Source: Aulosira sp. FACHB-615 (GTDB taxonomy: Bacteria > Cyanobacteriota > Cyanobacteriia > Cyanobacteriales > Nostocaceae). From it: 64,000 bases of DNA. Shown piece by piece: positions 9,464 to 18,156 of the stretch; within the stretch, counting starts at the first letter, position 1; each line of letters starts with the position of its first letter. A program made the translations under genes and the position numbers. The DNA lies in the NCBI RefSeq assembly GCF_014698045.1, contig NZ_JACJSE010000021.1, positions 47,342 to 111,341 of the forward strand, given 5' to 3'. A model generated the notes under the pieces. The model saw only the letters and a list, made by a program, of their open reading frames with translations. It had not been told where the DNA came from and did not search any database.

Positions 9464-9676
9464 TATAGCAATCCTAAATGAATTACAAACGAAACATTCG
9501 CAGGATCGCTTATTTACAAGCCTTCCAGATTGCTTCTGTTTACATCTCAAATAGGATTGCTATAGCAATCCTAAATCATTTGTGAAATTCTCTTTCTTTT
9601 CTTTCTTTGTGTCCTTTGCGTCCTTTGCGGTTCGTTAAAAAGAATACTTTTTCACAACTCAGATAGGATTGCTATA
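9464..9676. repeat. Tandem pair of short inverted-repeat elements (TATAGCAATCCTA ends)
   Basis: TATAGCAATCCTA occurs at 9464-9476. The palindrome TAGGATTGCTATAGCAATCC(TA) lies at 9552-9573, and TAGGATTGCTATA at 9664-9676. The three boundaries therefore delimit two adjacent units of about 100 bp, each with 13-bp terminal inverted repeats and no coding frame. The second unit contains the tandem phrase GTCCTTTGCGTCCTTTGCGG. This looks like a small non-autonomous repeat family between pstB and the RHH gene. Confidence 0.65.
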
Positions 9677-9707
9677 TGAATTATTTTTACTACTAATTGC
9701 TAGGAAG

Positions 9708-9923
9708 ATGAAAGTCGAAAAACTATCTATTTCTTTGCCACTGAATTTAGTGGAGTTTATCGAAAATTACAAGCTGAATAAAGGATGTAAATCTCGTTCT
9801 CAGGTAATTGAACAAGCATTAGAATTGCTGCGAAATCAAGAACTAGAAGAAGCTTACCGCCAAGCATCTGCTGAAATTGATAGTGCTTGGGATGTAACAA
9901 TAGCAGATGGTTTAACAATTTAA
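9708..9923 (+). CDS. Ribbon-helix-helix (CopG/MetJ-type) antitoxin-like protein, orphan
   Basis: The protein is 71 aa from the ATG at 9708, with AGGAAG just upstream; an in-frame earlier start at 9669 lies inside the repeat element and is unlikely. The N-terminal strand VEKLSISLPLNLVEFIENYKLNKGCKSRSQVIEQALELLRNQ is a typical ribbon-helix-helix DNA-binding fold (strand, helix, helix). The C-terminal tail EEAYRQASAEIDSAWDVTIADG would be the toxin-neutralising segment in antitoxins. No toxin gene follows within the next 190 bp. It may be an orphan antitoxin or a small regulator. The fold is confident; the partner is unknown. Confidence 0.7.
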   Translation: MKVEKLSISLPLNLVEFIENYKLNKGCKSRSQVIEQALELLRNQELEEAYRQASAEIDSAWDVTIADGLTI

Positions 9924-10112
9924 AAGCAGAAATGATGATATAGCATTTACTAGTCTACTGAGGTACAAATTTATCTATTTTCATCTGCGTCCATCCGCGT
10001 CCATCTGCGGTTAATTATTTTTTCCTGTACTTCACTGAGTCGAGAACCGCTATAAATCAGGACTGAGAATGAACATAACAGATTTCTCATTCCCAATCCC
10101 TCAAACTATTAA

Positions 10113-12158
10113 CTATCGCCAATCTTCCCAATTTTGATTAAAAATTGAAGTGTCAGGGAAAGCGGTAGGATTGCCGTTTTTTTCTAATAAACTTTTTAAG
10201 GCTTGCAGTTGCGGTTCTGCTTTGGGTAAATCATCCACGAGTTGATAAGGTGCAATTTGATTTTTTAAAGCAAAAGCAGTCACAGTTCCCGCCGCCGCAC
10301 CAGAAGACCATTCAAAAGAATGTACGCGATATGCAGCCGCAGCAATATGGCTGGTAGCAATACTCTTTCCACCCACAATTAAATTATCAATCTTTTGAGG
10401 AATCATTGCCCGCAGTGCAATTTGGAACGGATAAGCTTGTCCTGCGCCGCGCCTTTCTCCCGGACGTTCTTTATTTCCTGGGGCTTCTGGCGGACTTTGA
10501 GTCATGCAAGGATGAAAGTCGATGGCGTAGTGACCAATACCCACAGCATCAGGATAAATTGTGGAACGGCTACGACGTAAGGATTTATCTGGTGAGACTT
10601 GACCAGTAATTACAGATGCAGCCTCTAAACCTGCGAGTGTTGCTTTTAACTGACGATAGGTATCCGCAGATAAGGTTTTACGATAATACTCATCGTTGTA
10701 GTTGCGGCGAGAAATATCAACTTCCCAAATCATAAAACCTTCCGGTTGTCCCCAACTAGGACGACCAATAATTCGCCTACCTTCTCGCATATAGGGATAT
10801 TTTGATAAGCCATGCACTGTCCCCATTGGAGAATTTAACCCGGACAGAAATCGATTATTCGTTTGCTGTTGCTTCACACCCTTACCTAACTGAGAATCTG
10901 TAGTTCCCTTTACCAGCCAGTAATAATAAGCCAGGGCATTTTCCTCACCTCTGCGGAGGGTTTCTGTCCGCAGTCCTCCCATCCAACCGCCTGGTTTTAA
11001 CTGTCCTGTAGCTTGCAGTTGTTGGCGAGTGTAAATCAAGTTATCTTTGGCTGTTCCTGGACGGTAGTCGTTACCCCAAGTCCAGTTTTGCATTGAGATA
11101 TCCCCTGGTGTGGGTGCAGTGAATCTCACACCGTTAAATTGTGTGGGTTTTCCAGGATTTGGATGCCAGATTCGGCGGTAGGTGAAAACTAAGCCAAAAT
11201 CTGCTAATCTTTTTAACTCATAGCTGAAATATGGTGAATACTGTAAATAGAATGGGGGCATGGTTTGGGGTTGCGGTTCCTTGGTAGCCTCCATTGCAAA
11301 GGTATAAGTAAAACCTTGGGTACAGTAAGGATCATTGCTGGTGCTGGAAGAAGATGGTTCGAGGAAAGAACGCGCATCAATACCCAAACGATAGGGAACA
11401 TCAGCTAAGGCGATGATTTCGCCAGTTTCGCTGGCATCAATCACATACCACTGGGGAGAATTGTTGGTGGTTGGTTTTTTGGGAACCTTGGGAACAAAGC
11501 GGATAATTTTTTTACTTAACCGCGATGAATTTTGGTAGCGATGGGCATCTTCAATGGTTTGAGATAAGGTAAAAGTGTTGAGAGGTGGTGCGCCTTTGGC
11601 TGGTTGATGTTGAATTGCGATCGCACCTTCAATGATTTTCCGATTCTGACTAATATTTAATTCCTTAATTACTGTGTTGGGAAACCATTCCAACTTACCT
11701 TTACCCTTTTTTTCGGCATCCTTGAGCATTTGCGTCATAATGATGTGTGCATCACGAGGCAGAAAACAAGAATCACTTACCCAGCACTCACCAGGGTTAA
11801 GTTTGCCGTAATAGCGTTGAATCCGGTTGCGTAATTCAGTATAGCCGCGAGAATAGAATTGGCGATCGCGTTGAGTTGGTCGTTCATCTAACGCAGATGT
11901 CCCCTGAGATGAAATTTGTCCCCCCAACCAGTCGGTAATTTCTGTCAAACATACTGTTCGTCCTGCTAGTAACCCCTCGTAAGCCGTGGCTACTCCAGAT
12001 AGTCCACCACCTACTACCAACATCTCGCAGTTGACCGTTTTATCTGGGGTTCTTGGTGGTGCAGCAACAATAGTAGACTCAGGTAACAAATATGTGGAAA
12101 CTAAGCTAACACTGAAGAGTAATGCTTGAAAACCAGCTACTTTGTGTCTGCGCTTCAT
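10113..12158 (-). CDS. Secreted FAD-dependent oxidoreductase
   Basis: The protein is 681 aa from the ATG at 12158, which begins MKRRHKVAGFQALLFSVSL, a normal signal peptide with likely cleavage near residue 32-34. An upstream in-frame Met would place 22 polar residues before the signal and is rejected. The mature protein starts with a dinucleotide-binding fold, CEMLVVGGGLSGVATAYEG (GxGxxG variant GGGLSG at 50-55), then a FAD_oxidored-type body. Near the C-terminus NLIVGGKSIATSHIAAAAYRVHSFEWSSGAAAG matches the FAD-closing region of this family. The substrate is not known. It stands alone, with its 3' end facing the RHH gene. Family call is firm; the export prediction rests on the N-terminus alone. 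Confidence 0.8.
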   Translation of the reverse strand: MKRRHKVAGFQALLFSVSLVSTYLLPESTIVAAPPRTPDKTVNCEMLVVGGGLSGVATAYEGLLAGRTVCLTEITDWLGGQISSQGTSALDERPTQRDRQFYSRGYTELRNRIQRYYGKLNPGECWVSDSCFLPRDAHIIMTQMLKDAEKKGKGKLEWFPNTVIKELNISQNRKIIEGAIAIQHQPAKGAPPLNTFTLSQTIEDAHRYQNSSRLSKKIIRFVPKVPKKPTTNNSPQWYVIDASETGEIIALADVPYRLGIDARSFLEPSSSSTSNDPYCTQGFTYTFAMEATKEPQPQTMPPFYLQYSPYFSYELKRLADFGLVFTYRRIWHPNPGKPTQFNGVRFTAPTPGDISMQNWTWGNDYRPGTAKDNLIYTRQQLQATGQLKPGGWMGGLRTETLRRGEENALAYYYWLVKGTTDSQLGKGVKQQQTNNRFLSGLNSPMGTVHGLSKYPYMREGRRIIGRPSWGQPEGFMIWEVDISRRNYNDEYYRKTLSADTYRQLKATLAGLEAASVITGQVSPDKSLRRSRSTIYPDAVGIGHYAIDFHPCMTQSPPEAPGNKERPGERRGAGQAYPFQIALRAMIPQKIDNLIVGGKSIATSHIAAAAYRVHSFEWSSGAAAGTVTAFALKNQIAPYQLVDDLPKAEPQLQALKSLLEKNGNPTAFPDTSIFNQNWEDWR

Positions 12159-12451
12159 GATGAGAAAACTTTTTCTACTCCTTTGCCAACTTGTAGACGG
12201 TACCATTTCCGAAATGTTCACCACAAGTCACTGAAGAGGTATGGCAGTGCGGCACGTAAAGATAAGCGATCGCCCCTTACCCTCACCTTTACCCCAATCT
12301 TCCCCGCAGCTAGTCGCTCGTTTACTGCTTCAATTGTCCACTTCATTGACCTAAAATTGACCTAAAATAGTTCTGGGATTTGGGGTAACTTGGGGTGATT
12401 TAGGGTAATAATACCACCTCAAATCGTGGAGGCAAGATTATGCTTCCAATT

Positions 12452-12480
12452 AAAAAAGCTGCCACAAGGACAGCTTTTTA
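12452..12480 (-). terminator. Rho-independent terminator after tRNA-Val
   Basis: AAAAAGCTG (12453-12461) pairs perfectly with CAGCTTTTT (12471-12479) around a 9-nt loop. Read on the minus strand it lies 6 bp past the tRNA 3' end and finishes in a T-run. The A-run on the other side makes it potentially bidirectional. Confidence 0.75.
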
Positions 12481-12485
12481 AGATA

Positions 12486-12558
<73 letters not shown>

Positions 12559-12651
12559 GTTTGCGCTCACAATTAAATAATATAGCAAAATATTTTGAAT
12601 CGCGCTAGTATTTTTGAGAAAAATTTTTTGAATATTTTTGAGAACCTTTAA

Positions 12652-13257
12652 ATGCCCTCTGGTCGAACGCACGATCGCATTACTCTGTGGGCTTTGCCGT
12701 TGGTGGCGGGTGTGGCTTTTTGGCAGACCCGCAGTAGCAGCGTGACCTTGCTGGTGGCTGGTGGGTTTATGTTTGGCGGCTTGATGTTTGGCCCTGACTT
12801 AGATATTTACTCTCGGCAATATCAACGCTGGGGTTATTTGCGCTGGATTTGGCTACCTTATCAAAAAAGCCTGCGTCATCGTTCTTTTTTATCGCATGGG
12901 CCGATTATTGGGACGACACTGCGAGTCATTTATCTTTCCTGCTTGTTAGCGATCGCAGCATTGATAATTTTGGTAATTTTTGAAAAACTGGGAAACACAA
13001 AATTTAACTGGTCAGCTTTGGGTGAAAATATTCAAAAATCGCTACTTGGCTATGGTACAGAATATCTTGCCCTGTTTCTTGGCTTAGAACTCGGCGCGAT
13101 GAGTCATTCTTTGAGTGATTGGTGTGGTTCTGCATATAAGCGAATGCAAAAGCAGGGGATTAGCGGTTTACTCCCTACCAGCAAAGTCAAAAAGCGCAAA
13201 GTATCACGCCGTGTTCGTCCGTCGAAACCTGGAAGTAGTACAAAAAGGCAAAAGTAA
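12652..13257 (+). CDS. DUF2227 putative metal-binding membrane protein
   Basis: The 201-aa protein begins MPSGRTHDRIT, the hallmark of the DUF2227 family, followed by a hydrophobic segment and GGLMFGPDLDIYSRQYQRWG. Conserved His/Asp residues (H7, the DLD near residue 50, LRHRSFLSHG near 74-83, MSHSLSDW near 150) are thought to bind metal. Three to four hydrophobic stretches suggest a membrane protein. The C-terminal 35 residues are strongly basic (Lys/Arg/Ser). The family is conserved in cyanobacteria with unknown role. It is transcribed away from tRNA-Val, about 90 bp from it. Confidence 0.85.
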   Translation: MPSGRTHDRITLWALPLVAGVAFWQTRSSSVTLLVAGGFMFGGLMFGPDLDIYSRQYQRWGYLRWIWLPYQKSLRHRSFLSHGPIIGTTLRVIYLSCLLAIAALIILVIFEKLGNTKFNWSALGENIQKSLLGYGTEYLALFLGLELGAMSHSLSDWCGSAYKRMQKQGISGLLPTSKVKKRKVSRRVRPSKPGSSTKRQK

Positions 13258-13620
13258 AAAGTCAAAAGGAAAAATAAATATACACCCCTATACCCTTTCA
13301 CCCTCACACCCAATCCCCACAGAAAATTTTGATGCGTCAGTCCTGCTAATAAAGAAACTCCCTCACAAGTTCCTCAAATTGTTCTTCTAAATTAAAAGTG
13401 TAGGTAATACCAATTTGAAAAATGATTGCGACAAATGGGTTACTGAAAAGCTCACCAGTAAGCAATTTCCCAATCCAAAATCCAAAATCTAAAATCCAAA
13501 ATGTTATAACTAGCGATCGCCTTTAGTTGGTTGACTCCATCTCATACCCACTAAGACCAAACATCAGCATAAATGCTTTTTGGTGTTTGTTCGCACTCAG
13601 ACGGTTTACAGGAGTTCGTT
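13258..13620. other. Spacer with dispersed repeat fragment and heptanucleotide repeats
   Basis: This 363-bp region holds two recognisable elements. At about 13280-13348 is a reverse-oriented copy of the AGGACTTACGCA repeat family, ending in a degenerate TGCGTCAGTCCTG. At 13472-13501 is a heptanucleotide run. I see no gene until the GerMN start at 13621. Confidence 0.6.
13472..13501. repeat. Heptanucleotide tandem repeat (STRR)
   Basis: Four heptamers AATCCAA, AATCCAA, AATCTAA, AATCCAA run head to tail. Short tandemly repeated repetitive sequences with 7-bp period are a known hallmark of heterocystous cyanobacteria. Confidence 0.8.
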
Positions 13621-14238
13621 ATGAAAACCCAACGCAACTATTTAGCATATAGAGGAGAAGCGATCGCTGCTTCGACGCTAGTTATCTTGGCACTATTTGG
13701 AGGAACTACTTGGTGGAGTCGGCAAATCACCAATCCTACAACCCAAGCCAATAATTCAGCAGTAATTATTGCCTCAAAATCTGCACCAGCAGTAGCAGCA
13801 ATACAACCGCAAACTTACTGGTTAAAATTTGACAACAACCAAATTCATCTAGTACCTCAACCTGTAGAAGTAAAAGCCGGACTAACCTCAGAAGCAGCTT
13901 TAAAATTAGCTTTCACTCATCTATTAACAACTCCTAAAACTGCTGACTTAAGTACCACAATTCCCCCAGGTACAAAATTATTAGATTTACGAGTGACTCA
14001 AGCTGGAATTTATGTCAATCTCTCGTCAGAGTTTAGTCAAGGTGGTGGTAGTACTTCAATGGCTTATCGTTTAGCACAGGTTGTCTATACTGCTACTAGT
14101 ATTGACCCAACAGCTAAAGTTTTTGTCTCGGTTGCAGGCAAACCAATCGATATAGCTCATCCACTTGGTGGTGAAGGGTTAATTTTGCGACAACCAATTA
14201 CAAGGCGACAATTTGCCGAAGATTTTACGATTTCTTGA
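13621..14238 (+). CDS. GerMN domain protein with N-terminal membrane anchor
   Basis: The protein is 205 aa from the ATG at 13621, preceded by AGGAG 6 nt upstream; the in-frame ATG at 13573 adds 16 residues without an RBS and is rejected. Residues 10-30 form one hydrophobic segment (signal or anchor). Residues about 70-190 match the GerMN fold: LTSEAALKLAFTHLL, LRVTQAGIYVNLSSEF, STSMAYRLAQVVYTATSIDPTAKVFVSVAGKPI. The domain is named from spore germination protein GerM and occurs widely in cell-envelope proteins, where it is thought to bind carbohydrate or protein partners. The cyanobacterial role is not established. Confidence 0.8.
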   Translation: MKTQRNYLAYRGEAIAASTLVILALFGGTTWWSRQITNPTTQANNSAVIIASKSAPAVAAIQPQTYWLKFDNNQIHLVPQPVEVKAGLTSEAALKLAFTHLLTTPKTADLSTTIPPGTKLLDLRVTQAGIYVNLSSEFSQGGGSTSMAYRLAQVVYTATSIDPTAKVFVSVAGKPIDIAHPLGGEGLILRQPITRRQFAEDFTIS

Positions 14239-14286
14239 TTGCTTGAGTTACTGTTTTGTTTCATCTATATCTCAACCTGCACTACT

Positions 14287-14535
14287 ATGGCAAAAAATCA
14301 TAATTTTTTCCTGAAGAATTTTATTATTTTATGGCATTTCCTTAACCAACCACTTTTCCGATGCAAGACATTATTCAACCCATTTAAGTTTTGGCAACTT
14401 TACCACATACACGAGGATTTAGAACGCCTCTGGAATTATGACACCATTCAATTTTTAGATAAATGCTGTAATTTCGACACAATTAACCTATTAGAGAGAT
14501 GTTTAGCCATAGAAAATGAGGCCAACCAAGATTAA
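14287..14535 (+). CDS. Small hypothetical protein
   Basis: There is an open frame of 82 aa from ATG 14287 (MAKNHNFFLKNFIIL...). It is rich in aromatic residues and Leu in the first half. The second half has a repeated feel: WNYDTIQFLDKCCNFDTINLLERCL, where xxDTIxxLxxC occurs twice. It is not recognised. It lies between the GerMN gene and a 55-aa ORF on the same strand, with no clear RBS. It could be a real small gene or chance frame; support is modest. Confidence 0.35.
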   Translation: MAKNHNFFLKNFIILWHFLNQPLFRCKTLFNPFKFWQLYHIHEDLERLWNYDTIQFLDKCCNFDTINLLERCLAIENEANQD

Positions 14536-14625
14536 GTCTACTAAAAGTCAGAATTGGCGAGAAGAAAATTTAAATAAAGCATTTACTAAAGTTTTTCACA
14601 TCAAAATCAAATAGGAGAAAAATAT

Positions 14626-14793
14626 ATGTCTATTAGCAAAATTATCAAAACAATTACAGATGGTATAGCAAAAGTTGTCACCTATATCTCAGGTGCAGCT
14701 AGTAGAATTTTTAGCCCCAGAGATGATAACTACCCAGAAACGGGAGTTCAACCATTTGAAGGTGATATTGCTAACAATAAACGTAGGCATTAA
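14626..14793 (+). CDS. Small (55-aa) conserved-looking protein
   Basis: This 55-aa frame is preceded by a strong AGGAGA 8 nt before the ATG. The first half (MSISKIIKTITDGIAKVVTYI) can form an amphipathic helix; the second half is polar and acidic (SPRDDNYPETGVQPFEGDI). The good RBS and biased codon use argue that it is translated. I do not recognise a family or function. The next gene, the phosphatase-like gene, starts 50 bp downstream on the same strand, so they may be co-transcribed. Confidence 0.55.
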   Translation: MSISKIIKTITDGIAKVVTYISGAASRIFSPRDDNYPETGVQPFEGDIANNKRRH

Positions 14794-14843
14794 GGATAAA
14801 TGGGCGACTAAGTAAGTCGCCCCACTCAACTAAGGCGGCGAAC

Positions 14844-15239
14844 ATGATTACTGTTAGGAAAATTAACGATGAATTAGCGATCGCAGGACAAATTACCTTA
14901 GATCAGTTAAAGCAATTAGCTGAGGAGGGCTACCAGTCTGTAATTAATTTGCGATCGCCCGATGAAACCAGCTCACTAGACAACGAAAAAGAAAAAGTTG
15001 AGTTGTTAGGATTACAGTATATTAATTTTCCTACTAATCTTGGAGAAATTAATCATCAAGCAGCACTTGATATCTTTCAAGTAATCAACAAATCGCCAAA
15101 ACCAACTTTAATTCATTGTGATGATTCCATCCGTTCAGCAGCAATAGTACTTTTATATATTGCTACTAAACAAGGAATCACTTTTGAAAAAGCTCTCCAA
15201 CAAACTATCAATTTAGGCTTAATTTCGTCTCACTGTTGA
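14844..15239 (+). CDS. BLH/DUF442-type phosphatase-like protein
   Basis: The 131-aa protein has the layout of the small dual-specificity-like phosphatase domain called BLH or DUF442: an early segment AIAGQITLDQLKQLAEEGYQSVINLR, a mid loop GLQYINFPT, and a P-loop near the C-terminus. In the family the loop usually reads CxxGxR; here it is HCDDSIRSA, with Ser in place of Gly, keeping the catalytic Cys and Arg. It probably hydrolyses a phosphate ester, or is a weakened relative. The substrate is unknown. Confidence 0.7.
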   Translation: MITVRKINDELAIAGQITLDQLKQLAEEGYQSVINLRSPDETSSLDNEKEKVELLGLQYINFPTNLGEINHQAALDIFQVINKSPKPTLIHCDDSIRSAAIVLLYIATKQGITFEKALQQTINLGLISSHC

Positions 15240-15398
15240 AATTTGATCTAGGAATCTGCTGGCTTTTTTAGAAATTAAATCCGAGCCCCAGATATTTGAC
15301 CGCAATTTAGGATCAATTCTTTCTAGTAATTTACAAAATCACCTTGATAAATTGGTGACTCATGATCATAAAGCTACATTCAAGAGAGGCGATTTAAA

Positions 15399-15758
15399 AT
15401 GACTAAAACCCTATTAAATCTAACCATAAGATTAGTTCTTCAAGAACTTGAAGGAATTTTAGAAACTTACCCTCATCATCCTTATCAAGAAGCCTTTGCC
15501 AATCCTGATATGCGGCAAAATCTCATTGCTTATATTTTAAGTAGAATTCCTAATCAATACATTACAGTTGATGAGGTGGAAAAACCAAAATTTATTTGTT
15601 CAGAATCTATGTGTCGTTCTTTAGAAAGCACACTACACATAGAATCAATTATTCGCCAAGGTGTTGAAAAAATTCTAGGTGAACAAGCACAGAATCTTCA
15701 TCGCTATATCCCAGAAGCAGTTGATCCAAATTTGGCTGCATCTCATTGGTTTGGTTGA
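15399..15758 (+). CDS. ComFB family protein (late competence, nucleotide second-messenger binding family)
   Basis: The 119-aa protein is preceded by AGAGGCGA. Features typical of cyanobacterial ComFB-like proteins are LRLVLQELEGILETYPHHPYQEAFANPDMRQNLIAYILSRIPNQYI and a C-terminal helix IIRQGVEKIL. In the canonical family, conserved Cys residues and the NRLPP-type motif (here SRIPNQY) form part of the fold. Members in cyanobacteria have been linked to natural competence and to binding of cyclic dinucleotides. Whether this member binds one is inference. It stands alone on the plus strand facing frr. Confidence 0.7.
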   Translation: MTKTLLNLTIRLVLQELEGILETYPHHPYQEAFANPDMRQNLIAYILSRIPNQYITVDEVEKPKFICSESMCRSLESTLHIESIIRQGVEKILGEQAQNLHRYIPEAVDPNLAASHWFG

Positions 15759-15796
15759 TATATAGCAGTTTTATTTGAGATAGGAAAAACAGACAA

Positions 15797-15834
15797 GGGG
15801 GAGCCACTGCGTTGGACGAGTTTCCTGGCTCCCT
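15797..15834. terminator. Possible hairpin terminator between comFB-like and frr
   Basis: GGGAGCCA (15798-15805) pairs with TGGCTCCC (15826-15833) across a 20-nt loop, between two convergent genes. There is no long T-run, and the phrase resembles a dispersed cyanobacterial repeat. Its action as a terminator is uncertain. Confidence 0.35.
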
Positions 15835-15863
15835 CCGTGGCGTGACTTTTCAGACTTCAGACT

Positions 15864-16412
15864 TTAGACAGTTGAGATGTCTTTTTCTTTTTCTGCTAAC
15901 AATTCGCTGATTTTAGCAGTGTATTTGTCTGTGAGTTTTTGCAGTTTATCTTGTTGGTCTTTAGCTTCATCCTCAGAAATTTCTGAAGCTTTTTCCTGCT
16001 TCCGAATTGCATCGATCGCATCACGGCGGATGTTCCGAATCGCTACACGACCTTCTTCAGCATACTTAGCAGCAATTTTAACCAGTTCTTTACGGCGATC
16101 GCTAGTTAACGGCGGAATATTTAGCCGAATCACAGAACCATCGTTACTGGGTGTTAAGCCCACATCCGAAAGGGAAATTGCTTTCTCAACAGTGTTCAAA
16201 CTGCTTTTATCGTAAGGCTGAATCAGAATTGTTGTTGCATCTGGCGTGCTAATATTCGCCAGGGATTTTAAGGGTGTTGGTGAACCGTAATAATCCACCG
16301 TCACTTTATCTAATAAACTGGCATTGGCGCGACCAGTGCGAATTGTATTAAATGCCCGTTGAGTTGCCTCAACAGTTTTTTGCATCGTACTCTCAGCTTC
16401 AGCTAATTTCAC
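15864..16412 (-). CDS. frr: Ribosome recycling factor
   Basis: The protein is 182 aa from a GTG at 16412, chosen because GGGAGG lies 8 nt upstream and the sequence then starts VKLAEAESTMQKTVEATQRAF, the normal bacterial start of RRF. Conserved blocks follow: FNTIRTGRANASLLD, YYGSPTPLKSLANIS, PPLTSDRRKELVKIAAKYAEEGRVAIRNIRRDA. It splits post-termination ribosomes together with EF-G. The start overlaps the end of pyrH by 14 nt, so the two genes are translationally coupled, the common bacterial pyrH-frr pair. Confidence 0.96.
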   Translation of the reverse strand: MKLAEAESTMQKTVEATQRAFNTIRTGRANASLLDKVTVDYYGSPTPLKSLANISTPDATTILIQPYDKSSLNTVEKAISLSDVGLTPSNDGSVIRLNIPPLTSDRRKELVKIAAKYAEEGRVAIRNIRRDAIDAIRKQEKASEISEDEAKDQQDKLQKLTDKYTAKISELLAEKEKDISTV

Positions 16413-17127
16413 AAGAACCTCCCACAAGGGTGCCGATTGATTCTCCCATGACTGCGCGGCGGATGTTACCTCGCACCGTTAAGTCAAATACCAGAATTGG
16501 GATGTTGTTTTCTTTACACAAGGCAATCGCAGTACTGTCCATTACCCGCAAATCATGTGTCAAAACGTGTGCATAAGTCAGGCTAGTAAAACGTTTGGCA
16601 TTAGGATGTATTTGGGGGTCAGCATCATATATTCCATCCACTTTGGTGGCTTTAAAAATCGCTTCTGCATCAATTTCTGCGGCTCTCAATGCCGCAGCCG
16701 TGTCAGTGGTAAAGAAGGGATTTCCCGAACCAGCACCAAAAATTACCACCCGCCCTTTTTCAAGATGACGGATGGCGCGACGACGAATATAAGGTTCTGC
16801 TAACTCTTGCATGGCGATCGCAGTTTGTACGCGCGTCTGTACACCTATTCGTTCTAGCGAATCTTGTAGCGTCATGGCATTCATTACCGTGGCAATCATA
16901 CCGATGTAGTCAGCCGTTGCCCTATCCATCCCCGCCGATGCCGCTTTTACGCCACGAAAAATATTGCCGCCGCCAACGACTATGGCGATTTGAACGCCAG
17001 TGGCTATCACCTCTGCTACTTCTTGTGCTATCTCTTTGACCACTTCTGGATCAATACCATAGCCCATGTTGCCCATTAAGGCTTCACCGCTTAGTTTGAG
17101 TAAAACCCGTCGGTAATTCGTTCCCAT
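16399..17127 (-). CDS. pyrH: UMP kinase
   Basis: The protein is 242 aa from the ATG at 17127 (MGTNYRRVLLKLSGEAL), matching the usual start; the in-frame upstream Met at 17184 adds 19 atypical residues. Motifs of the amino-acid-kinase fold: LLKLSGEALMG, IAIVVGGGNIFRG, DYIGMIATVMNA, GSGNPFFTTDTAAALRAAEI, KVDGIYDADP. It phosphorylates UMP to UDP as a hexamer and is regulated by GTP and UTP in bacteria. It is followed by frr with overlap. Confidence 0.96.
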   Translation of the reverse strand: MGTNYRRVLLKLSGEALMGNMGYGIDPEVVKEIAQEVAEVIATGVQIAIVVGGGNIFRGVKAASAGMDRATADYIGMIATVMNAMTLQDSLERIGVQTRVQTAIAMQELAEPYIRRRAIRHLEKGRVVIFGAGSGNPFFTTDTAAALRAAEIDAEAIFKATKVDGIYDADPQIHPNAKRFTSLTYAHVLTHDLRVMDSTAIALCKENNIPILVFDLTVRGNIRRAVMGESIGTLVGGSCEIS

Positions 17128-17197
17128 GAAGTTACGCTTTATCGAAAAAGTTGCAATTGCCTCCAATTTAAGATAGCAGCACAATGACTATCTCTGT

Positions 17198-17752
17198 CTA
17201 GTTGCGCCAAATCAATGTAGTTCCTGCCGGTTCTGTTTCTTGGGGGTTAATTGCTTGATTTTTAAATAAAGCAGCGATCGCATTTCGCAAATAATCTTCT
17301 CTAAAAGATGACGGTGCTTGCGGATCACTGTCAATTTTCCCTTTATAACGCACCATCCCATGACTATCGATTAAAAAAGCCATCGGCGTTGTAATCGCGC
17401 CAAAACTCCGGGTAACATCTTGAGTCGAATCCCACAGGTAAGGAAAATTTAGACGGTGACGTTCGGCAAAAGCTTTCATTTGTTCAAAGCTTTCTGTCGG
17501 GTAATTATGAGTATCACAGCCGTTCATCCCAATCAGGGTAAAGCCACTGGCGGCAAATTCCCTTTGAATTTTTTTGAGCTTGTCTAAATATAGACTGACA
17601 TAAGGACAGTAGTTGCACATAAAAACAACGCCAACCGCCTGAAATTTGTCTAAATAACGGCTGAGGTGATGCACTTTTTCGTCAGTTCCAGGCAGTTCAA
17701 AATCCGGGGCATAACCCCCAACAGGAGTATAAATTGTTTCTAGTATTGTCAT
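17198..17752 (-). CDS. Thioredoxin-like / redoxin family protein
   Basis: The 184-aa protein has an AhpC/TSA-like fold: GYAPDFELPGTDEKVHHLSRYL, then VVFMCNYCPYV with CxxC-type Cys46 and Cys49, then a cis-Pro region GAITTPMAFLID. This subgroup (thioredoxin family, often annotated as peroxiredoxin-like) is common in cyanobacteria. It is likely a thiol oxidoreductase in the cytosol. No signal peptide is seen. It lies 70 bp downstream of the pyrH start region on the same strand but upstream in transcription order, so it may share a transcript with pyrH-frr. Confidence 0.85.
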   Translation of the reverse strand: MTILETIYTPVGGYAPDFELPGTDEKVHHLSRYLDKFQAVGVVFMCNYCPYVSLYLDKLKKIQREFAASGFTLIGMNGCDTHNYPTESFEQMKAFAERHRLNFPYLWDSTQDVTRSFGAITTPMAFLIDSHGMVRYKGKIDSDPQAPSSFREDYLRNAIAALFKNQAINPQETEPAGTTLIWRN

Positions 17753-18156
17753 CTTCGTGAACCAGAAGGAACTAGGAACAAAAGTCTAGGTGAAATTTAG
17801 CGTCATTTTTCTGGCAGCCAACCACCTGATGCCGATGCTCGATACCAAATGATTGTAGAGATCAACCGAGAAACCGTAAATTGTAAAACTACTGAATATA
17901 AAACCGTTGGTAAAAATATTACAATCTAGATATTAGTGAGTAATTGTCACAACTCATATTTATCAAAACTTTGACTCAATTCCAAATAAATTTAATCCAG
18001 CCTTTATACTTATTTTAAAGTAAAGATAGTTACTATTTTATCTTGGTTTTTATTTTTCTAATTGTAAAATCTTTACAAATTACTTCTACAATTTAAGATA
18101 ACTCACGAAAAATATTACGAAATATTAAAATTAGTAAATAAAAATACAGATTTTTT
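17753..18156. other. Intergenic region with no recognised feature
   Basis: This 404-bp AT-rich divergent spacer separates the redoxin gene and the alpha/beta hydrolase gene. I see no hairpin, repeat or ORF of note. It presumably holds both promoters. Confidence 0.5.
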
